A stretch of 64,000 nucleotides of DNA, taken from Dromiciops gliroides (Eukaryota; Chordata; Mammalia; Microbiotheria; Microbiotheriidae). Of the stretch, positions 56,406 to 64,000 are shown piece after piece (positions within the stretch are counted from its first letter, which is position 1; each line of letters starts with the position of its first letter). The stretch covers positions 664,519,232 to 664,583,231 of the forward strand of contig NC_057861.1 of the NCBI RefSeq assembly GCF_019393635.1, read 5' to 3'. The position numbers were made by a program, and so were the translations under genes. A model generated the notes under the pieces. That model was not told the DNA's origin. It searched no databases and was given only the letters and a program-made list of their open reading frames with translations.

Positions 56406-57379
56406 CAAAAAAAACAAACAAAAACAATCTGTCTAGAAAGTGAGGTGCTAGTATCATTCTGTCAAGAAAAATCTACCTTCTTTGGCTACAAGGACAGATT
56501 CAAAAACTCTCGATCATTGGGCTACTCAAAGGGCAACCCTTAGAAACTACCCCAGAAAACTAATATTCAAAAATCACATTGTTCAGGGTATATGGGCCAG
56601 CAGATATCTACTTTTGTCACAAGGAAGCCACATGTCACTGCAGAAATTCTCAATCCTATGCAACTGCCTTGCCTGCTGTCTCTTGGTTCATGAGAGTCTG
56701 ATCACAGGTCTCTGTTCTCTGACATGTCTTTATAAAGTAGGAAAAAAAGAAAACCAAAGAAAGTCAGGAGCTTTCCTCTCAGCCCACAGGGATGAACCCA
56801 TGATTGCCTCACATGCAAGGCAGCATTAACAACCAATAACCCTCCCCCACTTCACATTAAAATGGGGTTGATAATACTTAAAATCCTCACCTGGTGTTTC
56901 AGATGATTAAATAAGAAAATGTATGCAATGTTGCCTGGTTCAAATGGGCCAGAGGGAGGAGAGTGACATGCCGATACAAACAGCTGGGATGGCTGATAAG
57001 TTCCTTAAGGAGCAGCCCTTAACACCAAAAGAATCTTAACAGCCCTGGTCTTCCTCCTTATCTAGACTATTCACAATTGGTGTATTCATAGGTTACAGTC
57101 TGCTTCCCAAAGATTGGTGCATTTATAAAAGAGTTTGCTCCTTTTGTCCTCCTGAGTACCTCAGATCAGCCTGCGGTTCTAGCTAGGACTGGTTTCCAAG
57201 GCCTATCTCATGTTCCTCTCTTAGAAACAACCCACATTGAGACCCAGGTGGTGACACGGTGGGCTGAACAGAATATTCTATCTTTTTGTGTATTTACCAC
57301 AGAGCCTTGTTATGCCACCAAGGAATCCCAGGGTTCAACAAAGAGAGTGTGAACAACTCTATTCCTTGAAATACCCCAC
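56406..57379. other. Unclassified intergenic stretch
   Basis: No gene recognised. The 115-codon frame 56482-56829 lacks domain features. A faint MIR end lies at 56860-56920. Confidence 0.45.
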
Positions 57380-57593
57380 TGAACTGCTAAAGGACATCAA
57401 AGTAATTTGTAGCTGTAAGAGTGGTCTATAAATTTAAACTATTATTATTATAATACAGGCAATACATTATAAATAATACATTACATTCCTATAGGACTTT
57501 ACAGTTTCCATAGTACCTTATATGTCACAAGGTCAGAAACCTAGTGAGAGAGCCAGATTTCAAACCCAAGTCTTCAAACTCCATACCCAATGG
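57380..57593 (-). mobile_element. MIR-type SINE scraps
   Basis: A plus-strand MIR tail (GTGGTCTATAAATTTAAACT, ATTATTATTATAAT) abuts an antisense copy (ATAGGACTTTACAGTTTCCA, TCAAACCCAAGTCTTCAAAC). Confidence 0.55.
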
Positions 57594-57628
57594 TTTCTTT
57601 CTTTCTTTCTTCCTTCCTTCCTCCCCTT

Positions 57629-57680
<52 letters not shown>
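57594..57680. repeat. (TTTC)n to (TC)n pyrimidine microsatellite
   Basis: TTTCTTTCTTTCTTCCTTCC followed by about 24 TC units. Confidence 0.96.
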
Positions 57681-57682
<2 letters not shown>

Positions 57683-58200
57683 ACTCTTTTTCTCCCAGCT
57701 CTCACTTGACAACTACTGAACCATTATTATGTCCACCATTTGGGAAAAGCAAAATAATTTCATAATTATTGCGAATGAGTGAAGTGAAATAATTTTGTAG
57801 TCCTCTATCAAGACCACTCTTTTTAAGACTCCTAAAAAAAAGCAATTTGAGATCAATGCAGATGTTCATGATTTTTTTTTTCTGCTTGGTTTGTTTTAAC
57901 TAGCTTTGAAACCACCACCCCCAACCCAAACATTCACGTGCATTGTTCCCTGTCAGAACTACTGACAGTCAGGAAAAATTGTTTTCTTTTTCATTTTGAT
58001 TTATGAGGTTTCATCTAAATATCTAGGTCTCTGAGTATACTTATAATAAGATTTGGAAGAAACCAAAGTGCTCAGGAATCAAAGCGACTCATGATGTTTA
58101 AAAACAAAAAAAAAACAGATATTTAAAGGAATGACAATGATCCCACTGGAGCTAAATTCTGGGGAAAGCTTGATTAAGAAATTAGAATCAGTAGATTGAA
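57681..58200. other. Unclassified stretch
   Basis: No gene or repeat recognised. Confidence 0.45.
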
Positions 58201-58210
58201 ATCAGTATGC

Positions 58211-58370
58211 AGGGGGCACAGCTAGGCGGTGCAGTAGATAAAGCACCGGCCCTGTATTCAGGAGGACCTGAGTTCAAATCCAGCCCCAGACACTTGACAC
58301 TTACTAGCTGTGTGACCCTGGGCAAGTCACTTAACCCTCATTGCCCTGCAAAAAAAAAAAAAAAAAGAAA
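58211..58370 (+). mobile_element. tRNA-type SINE
   Basis: GGGGGCACAGCTAGGCGGTG head (with an extra CA), GAGTTCAAATCCAGCCCCAG, core CTAGCTGTGTGACCCTGGGC, poly(A). GAAATCAG occurs at 58198-58205 and just after the A-rich tail but does not abut the head, so the TSD is uncertain. Confidence 0.92.
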
Positions 58371-58869
58371 GGAAGAAAAAGAAAAAGAAATCAGGATCCA
58401 AAGTCCCTGCTTCCAAAGCAAGGAAGTGTTTGTCACAATCAAAGATTTCAGACTCTTAGGAACTTAAAGAAAACTTAGGGTGGAGAATAAGGACTGAATG
58501 ACTGTCACTTTTCCAGAAATTTACAACATAGCTGTTCATTGTTCTCACAAAACCACTTCTGGTTCCTAATGTAAGGGTGGCATTCTCTTAACCAATCAGA
58601 ACTTGATCAATGGCAATCCAAGACAGACCAAACTAGGGATAAGTGGAACCTAGCAGGGAAATGAACTGGGCCACAAGAGGCAGACTGTGGGGATTTGGGG
58701 CATCAGGCAATGAGAGATAAATGGTCAGTGCTAAGGGAGACCACCAAAATAAAAGTTAAGTGTCCTGGCAGGGGGGTGAGGTCTAGAAGTAGGGGAATCA
58801 AGCAATGGGTAACAGGTAGGAGCCCAAGTGGAAATAGCTGCTGCTATCTGGCAGGTCTTACAGGTGAGT
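58371..58869. other. Unclassified stretch
   Basis: No gene or repeat recognised. The 64-codon frame at 58695 is Arg/Gly-rich with no domain. Confidence 0.45.
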
Positions 58870-59165
58870 TCAATCCAACAAATACTTAAGAGCTTACTGT
58901 GTTCAAGGCACTATGTTCAGCACAAGAGACAAAAGTAAAAGATGATAAAAATCACTTACCTCGAGGAGCTTGTGCTACCTTGTTGCAATATCTCATGTAC
59001 ACAGAAGTTCCCTATCTAAAACATTCCATCCCTAGCTTCCTTAACTTGCACATTATATGGAATGCTCTTCCTCTTCATCTATTTCTGCCTCTTGGAATCC
59101 CCACCTCCCTCCTAAACTTGAAGGAAGTATCATTTTCACCTTCTCCACAGGGCTCTTTATGTAAG
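58870..59165 (+). mobile_element. Ancient composite repeat piece followed by L2-like piece
   Basis: AATACTTAAGAGCTTACTGT and AAGGCACTATGTTCAGCACA with ACCTCGAGGAGCTTGTG match the composite repeat. GGAATGCTCTTCCTCTTCAT with CTCTTGGAATCCCCACCTCC matches the L2 3' coding/UTR region. Confidence 0.55.
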
Positions 59166-59799
59166 TATGGGGTAGGAGGGATAGACTGGGGAAAGTGGTC
59201 CTCACTTTGGATACTTAAAGGATATGAGATCATGGATATGTTGGTTATTACAGAGAATAACTAGCAGTATAAAACTCTAAAACCCCATTAGAAAGACTCT
59301 CCCTATACTAAATATTTTACCTGTAGTTCCAATCTCATGCTCCATTTTCTAAATATTCACGTGTACTGATTTTCTCTCACTACAGAATGGAAAGTTTATA
59401 TTATAGGTGTTATCTGTCTCCACTAGTAGCCCCTTCATAAGGAAAGATTCCTGTGTTATCCTTCAGTTGCAAACAATATCTCACAGATATGCTGCCCTTG
59501 TAATGGTATAAAGAGTGAATGTGCTCGTAAATGTTTAACAACTGGCTCTCTGAACAAGCCTGACAAATTTTTAAGTTTGATCTATGTTGTTAACATGTTC
59601 TCCATCACTTTCTTAAGTCTGAACAATCATCAAAACCATAAATCAATTCACAATTTTGTACCACTTGCAAATTTCCTCGAAGGTATAAGTGCTCACCCTG
59701 AAATTTTAACAATGGGGAGCCAGTGCAAGCAGACTCTAATATGCCCCCTTGTTATAACATATTTTCAGATAGATTATCTCATTCCCTAGACTCATCAGA
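59166..59799. other. Unclassified stretch
   Basis: CCTTGTAATGGTATAAAGAG and neighbours do not match a known family. No gene seen. Confidence 0.45.
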
Positions 59800-60000
59800 T
59801 CAGGAGGGACCTTAGTGATCATCTAATCTATGATCTTCACAAATACCTTTAGAGGAAGAAAATAGAGTAGATATCAACTTAATCTATTTCACAAGTGAGG
59901 AAATAAAAGGACAAAGTGATTTAACAAATTCCTTAAAGCCATTATAACATTTTAGCTCTGGGATCTAGAATCCACATTGGTTGAAAATTCTTTCTATTGG
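59800..60000 (-). mobile_element. MIR-like SINE, antisense, decayed
   Basis: GGGACCTTAGTGATCATCTA, ATCTATTTCACAAGTGAGGA and AGCTCTGGGATCTAGAATCC in antisense MIR order, with an insertion near the start. Confidence 0.5.
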
Positions 60001-61509
60001 AACATAGTCCCTCTTGTCTACTGTCTGATAGTATACTGGTCCATTTTAAAGGTGTTGGTTGAGACTATTTATAGCCACTAAGTCAAAAGACTGGTAGTCA
60101 GCTTTTTACCACTACTGTGATATAGTAGATACAGAGCTGGCCTCAGAACCTGGAAGACCTAAGTCCCTACTCTGACACATACTAACCATGCAACCATGGG
60201 GAATTCACTTTTTCTATTTTTTTTTCTTCTGAATAGAATTTTATTTTTCAAAATATATGTAAAAACAAATTTTGACATCAATTTTTTAAAACTTTGTGTT
60301 TCAACTTCTCTTCCTCCCTCCCTTCCCACCCTCCACCCACAAAAACTCAAGCAATTCCAAATAATTTATACATTAGTAGCCATGGAAAACATTCCCACAT
60401 CAGCTATGTTGTGAGAGAAAACAGTCAAAAAACAAAACTTCAGATTAAGGAATTGTCAAAAACAAAAAAAAAATTTTTTAATTTGTTTCCATCTGTTTTC
60501 AGATACTATCAGTTCTTTCTCTGTATATGGATAGCAATTTTCATAAGTCCTTCAGGGTTATATTGGACCATTGCCTTGCTGAAAATAACCACATGCTTCC
60601 CAGCAGATCATCTTACACTATTGCTGTTGTTTTGTATACAGTACATTTCACTCTGCTTCAGTTCACGTAAGTCTTTTCAGGTTTTTCTGATAGTATCCTG
60701 TCCATCATAACCTGTATATAGTACCTTAAACTTGACAAAGAATTTTCTTCATATTAGCCCAGCAAAGTAGGTACCATATGTTTTGCCATTATAATCAATC
60801 ATCATAACTATTTCCCTCCATTCTATTCCTTTCCAATGATATTTACTCTGTTTTCTATCTTCTTTTAACCTATTACTCCTCAAAAGTGTTTGACTTCTGA
60901 CTGTCCCCTCCCCCACTCTACACTCCCTTTTTTCACCCTTCCCTCCTTATCCTCTTCCCCTCCTACTTTCCTGTAGGGTTAAATAGATTACTTCTCCCAA
61001 TTGGGTGTGAATGTTATTCCCTCCTTGAGCCCACTCTGATGAGATTGAGGTCTTTGAGCTAATTCTGTGTTCTAAATTTTTCTTCCTCCCTCCCTCCTCA
61101 ACCCACCCCATGAAATCAAGCAATTCAATATGTCATACTTATGCAGTAATGCAGACCATCTTCACCTTACTCAAAAGTGTTTTGCTTTTTACTGCTCTCT
61201 CCCCCAATCTGCCCTTTAATCCTTCCCCTCTTCTTCTCCCCACCCCTGCCCTATCTCCCTCTCTTCCCTCAGGGCAAAAATATATTACTATACCTACTTG
61301 AGTATGTATGTTATTCCTTCTTTGAGCCGATTCTGATGATATTAAGGTTCACTCACACCCTCTCTCCTTCCTCCTCTTCCCCTCTCCTCTATAAGCTTTT
61401 TTCTTCTTTCCTTCATGTGAATTACCTCTCCCCAGACTCTCTCTCCCCTTCCTCTTCCCCAAGTCTATTCCTCCTACACCTTAACCCTATTTTAAAGATG
61501 TCATCATGG

Positions 61510-61630
61510 ATTAGCTAGGTGGCACAGTGGACAACGCACTAGCCCTGGACCCAGGAGGCCCCAAGCCTAAATCTGGTCCCAGACACAAGACACCCCATCC
61601 TGTTTGCCTCACTAAAAACAAAAAATAAAT
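61510..61630 (+). mobile_element. tRNA-type SINE, internally deleted, in HAL1
   Basis: TTAGCTAGGTGGCACAGTGG, TAGCCCTGGACCCAGGAGG and GGTCCCAGACACAAGACACC, then directly TTTGCCTCAC and an A-rich tail. The core CTAGCTGTGTGACC is missing. Confidence 0.8.
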
Positions 61631-61844
61631 GCTTTACAGATATCATTCCTTCATATTCAGTTCAGACCTGTCTCTTCTGTGAATTCCTTATTGAGAAAGT
61701 TCTTATGAGTTCGAAGTATTATCTTCCCATGTAGGAATATAAACAGTTTGATCTTCTAATATCCTTCATGGAGTCTTTTTCCTGTTTACCTTTTTATGCT
61801 TCTCCAGGGTCTTGTATTTGAAAGTCAAATTTTCTATTCAGTTC

Positions 61845-62657
61845 AAGTCTTTTCATCACAAATGCCTGAAAGTCCTCTTTTTCATTGAAGTCTCACTTTT
61901 TCCTCTGAAAGAGTATACGCATTTTTGCTGGGTACATGATTCTTGGCTGCAGTCCCAGTTCCTTTGCCCTCTGGAATATCATACTCCATGCCCTCCAGTA
62001 CTTTAATGTAGATACTGCTTGATCCTGTTTTAACCTTGTTGGAGCTCCACAATATTTGAATTCCTTTTTTCTAGCTGCTTGCAGTATTTTCTCCTTGACC
62101 TGGGAGGTCTGGAATTTGGCTATGATATTCCTGGAGGTTTTCCTTTTGGGATCTCTTTCAGGAGGTGATCAGTGGATTCTTTCAATTTCTATTTTAGCTT
62201 CTGCTTCTAGAATATCAGGGCAATTTTACCTAACAATCTCTTGGACGATGGTGTCTAAGCTCTTATTTTGGTCATGGTTTTCAGGTAGTCCAATGATTTT
62301 CAAATTATCTCTTCTGGATCTGTTTTCCAGGTCAGCTGCTTTTCCAAGGAGATATTTCATATTGCCCTCTATTTTTTTTTATTCAGTTGGATTTGCTTTA
62401 CTGTCTTGATTTCTCATAAACTCACTAGCTTCCATTTGTTTAATCCTAATTCTTAGGCAATTATTTTCTTGAGAGAGCTTTTCTATTTCTTTTCCCATTT
62501 GGCTTTTCAAACTGTTGACTTTTTTCTCATGACTTTCCTTCATTGCTCTCATTTCTCTTTCCATCCTTTCCTCCATCTCTCTAAATCTTCCTTCTATCTC
62601 TCCTACTTTCTCTTCAAAGTCCCTTTTGAGAGCTTCCATATTTCCAGATCTATTCAT
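61845..62657 (-). pseudogene. HAL1/L1 ORF1 remnant
   Basis: ORF1p is the trimeric RNA-binding chaperone of L1. On minus, the N-terminal coiled coil (62657-62379) is open for 92 codons and rich in Glu/Lys/Met heptads (REMEERMEREMRAMKESHEK). After a stop near 62379, the RRM follows (NLKIIGLPENHDQNKSLDTI), then the C-terminal domain (RDPKRKTSRNIIAKFQTSQV, KEKILQAARKK, RAKELGLQPRIMYPAKMR). Stops at about 62226-62228 and 62169-62171 and one near 61900 disable it. All domains are present in order, so decay is moderate. Confidence 0.92.
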
Positions 62658-63335
62658 ATTTTTCTTGGAAGTTTTGAATGTTTTGGAGCTTTGACCCTGT
62701 TATTACCTTCTTCTGAGAATGTACTGTGGTCTACCTTTCCCCCAAAGAAGTTTTTGATGGTCTTCTGCTTTCTCTGCTTACTCATCTTGGCCAGCTATTT
62801 CTTAGCTTTTAACTCCTTCCTAAAGTCTAGTGCTGCTTCCATGACACACTGTTCGAGCTATAGCATGGCCCAGGGGGTGATTGGGCTTCTTCTCAGCCTG
62901 CCTGGCCTGTGAGTAACCACAGCCACTTTCTCTTTGACCCAGAAACAGAAGTCTGATTGAACTCTGATTCTCTATGGTCCAAAGCTTGGTGTGCCTGTGC
63001 TCTTCCCCCACTGGGCCACCTCCACTCAATTCAGCCCACTGGTTCAGAACCAGGGCACTTCACCCCAACTCCAGTAGAGACTGCCTCCACTTCACCCCGG
63101 CCTATCGCCGAACCCCCTCACCAGTCAGTGATCGGAGCCTCAGAAGCTGCAGGCACTGAAGACTCTGACAGGCACTGGAAGCTCTGTTTGTTCCTGGCTG
63201 GGTCGGGACTGCATGCTGAGCTGTTCAGCCTGATGAGTAGATCATAGCAATTCCCCTCTTTTGCTGAAAAATAGCCTCACTCTATTCTCATATCTATTAG
63301 ACTGATCTGTTTGTTTGTTTGTTTTTACCACATTT
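62658..63335 (-). other. 5' UTR of the HAL1-like element
   Basis: GC-richer than the surroundings. Plus-strand open frames here (for example 62957-63247) are antisense to the UTR and carry no domain. It likely holds the internal promoter, but no specific site is recognised. Confidence 0.6.
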
Positions 63336-63362
63336 GGGAAATTCACTTTTAATACTTCCATG

Positions 63363-63540
63363 CTCTAGACCAAAGCCTCTTAAATTGTGGGAACTGAATG
63401 GGGAGGTTGCAAAAAAAATTGACAACAGTAAAAGATTATATATAGCAATTTTATATACCTACATACTCGGGGTTCTGTAAAAATTTCTCGAGCAAAAAGA
63501 GATCATGAGTGGGAAAAGTTTAAGAAGCCCTGCTCCAGAC
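63363..63540 (+). mobile_element. hAT-type MITE with 8 bp TSD, copy B
   Basis: Element 63371-63532: left CAAAGCCTCTTAAATTGTGG, right TTTAAGAAGCCCTG. Flanks CTCTAGAC (63363-63370) and CTCCAGAC (63533-63540) match at 7 of 8. Internal phrases GACAACAGTAAAAGATTATA and TATACCTACATACTCGGGGT align with copy A at 55.4 kb. Confidence 0.87.
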
Positions 63541-63648
63541 AATAAATATCAATACTAGACTCAGTCCTCTAAGACTATAAATTACAAAGAAGGTGCTGAT
63601 CTGCATTGGTAGAGAGAGTTTGCTTAATCTGGCATTCTCTGTACCAAG

Positions 63649-64000
63649 TGTAACGATTGGAATAACGCCACCTGCTGGATACTTACTGTAGAAGAGTTCT
63701 GCCCATGAAGGGAAGGTCTTTGAGGGCAAGACCAGGAGTCAGGAAGTGACGCGGACTAGTGGGAGGAGGAAGGAAGAGACTGGTGCTCAGTCTCGGTCTC
63801 TTTCCTTTGGACTCTGGTGGAGAGCGGAGCTAGAAATGTGCTCTCCCTTTAATAGATAGGAATCTAGGCCTTTCTCTCTCTCTTTATCAAATTCTTGTTT
63901 TCCTTAATAAACGCTTAAAGGTCTAACTCTTGCTAAAGCTTATAATTTATTGGCGACCACTCATTAGATATTTTAGACAGACTAGCTAGAATTTTACCCC
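63649..64000 (+). mobile_element. Endogenous retrovirus LTR, cut by window edge
   Basis: Starts TGTAACGATTGGAATAACGC immediately after the old SINE. A CT-rich stretch precedes AATAAA at 63905-63910, with CGCTTAAAGGTCTAACTC after it and then a TTATTGGCGACCAC phrase. This fits U3-R-U5 order on plus. Neither the right end nor any internal gene is visible, so it may be a solo LTR or the 5' LTR of a provirus. Confidence 0.6.

Larger units (their letters stand above)
60198..63350 (-). mobile_element. HAL1-like element, complete between 15 bp TSDs
   Basis: Element 60213-63335 on minus. The flanks GGGGAATTCACTTTT (60198-60212) and GGGAAATTCACTTTT (63336-63350) match at 14 of 15. The right copy reads TTTT/AA, the L1 endonuclease preference. 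On minus the order is a GC-rich 5' UTR (63250-62660), ORF1 (62657 to about 61845), a long purine-rich 3' UTR (61800-60790), then a terminal segment that matches the L1 3' UTR (60720-60225). No ORF2 is present in the 3.1 kb between the TSDs, so it was inserted as an L1 lacking ORF2. A SINE lies inside at about 61510-61630. Confidence 0.85.
60105..63648 (+). mobile_element. Old MIR-type SINE split by HAL1 and hAT
   Basis: The left part 60105-60212 has GGCCTCAGAACCTGGAAGAC, CTCTGACACATACTAACCAT and the GGGGAATTCACTTTT of the core. The SINE resumes at 63336-63370 (AATACTTCCATGCTCTAGAC) and again from about 63565 (CTCTAAGACTATAAATTACA, GGTGCTGATCTGCATTGGTA) to about 63645. It provides the reference order that dates the other insertions. 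Confidence 0.7.

Noticed and set aside
60294..60710. 138-codon plus-strand open frame
   Set aside because: It is antisense to the L1/HAL1 3' UTR. Similar frames appear in the other antisense L1 tails (for example 45845-46078).
62469..62912. 147-codon plus-strand open frame, longest in the window
   Set aside because: It is the antisense of the HAL1 ORF1 coiled coil and 5' UTR. Its Phe/Ser/Leu-rich composition is the mirror of a Glu/Lys coding strand.

Overview
The window is AT-rich mammalian DNA from a marsupial. I find no intact protein-coding gene in it. The diagnostic signal is a young tRNA-type SINE with a head like GGGGCAGCTAGGTGGCGCAG and a MIR/CORE-like middle (CTAGCTGTGTGACCCTGGGC). 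It occurs about 17 times, on both strands, often with perfect 11-17 bp target-site duplications (TSDs). This is the marsupial WSINE/WALLSI-type SINE. A second SINE with a related head but an RTE/BovB-like tail, plus marsupial L1 and HAL1 elements, point the same way. An Australian marsupial is likely, but the species cannot be fixed from this sequence alone.

Layout. 1-2.8 kb: SINEs and a CR1/L3 LINE tail, ending in a SINE whose 3' tail has become a ~180 bp (GATATA)n array. 2.8-10.6 kb: mostly unclassified old sequence with an antisense L1 tail, MIRs, a degenerate ~180-190 bp tandem repeat and pieces of an ancient composite repeat. 10.6-11.7 kb: a 5'-truncated L1 with a 17 bp TSD. 13-16 kb: RTE-tailed SINE and antisense L1. 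16.2-17.3 kb: an unidentified, broken, coding-like block. 18.5-19.1 kb: an RTE-like 3' end. 20.8-21.8 kb: a processed MAP1LC3A-like pseudogene (minus). 23-24 kb: CR1/L3. 27.9-30.2 kb: a HAL1 (plus). 37.6-38.2 kb: a solo LTR with a 4 bp TSD. 39-43 kb: L1, MIR, L2 and an LTR-like piece. 44.7-47.1 kb: a CR1/L3 element split by a SINE and an L1. 48.8-50.1 kb: a rearranged L1 with an inverted duplication, followed by a 67 bp near-perfect palindrome. 51.9-53.0 kb: a Tigger-type DNA transposon with transposase remnants. 55.4-56.0 kb: a hAT MITE and a 7SL RNA pseudogene. 60.1-64 kb: an old SINE interrupted by a complete HAL1 and a hAT MITE, then an LTR running off the end.

The parts do not form a pathway. 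The window is a record of layered transposition: L1-driven SINE, HAL1, 7SL and mRNA retrocopies, RTE-tailed SINEs, endogenous retroviral LTRs, and hAT and Tigger DNA transposons. Nearly all apparent open frames are read-through of repeats. Boundaries of repeats without TSDs are approximate, and family names come from recognition rather than a database search.
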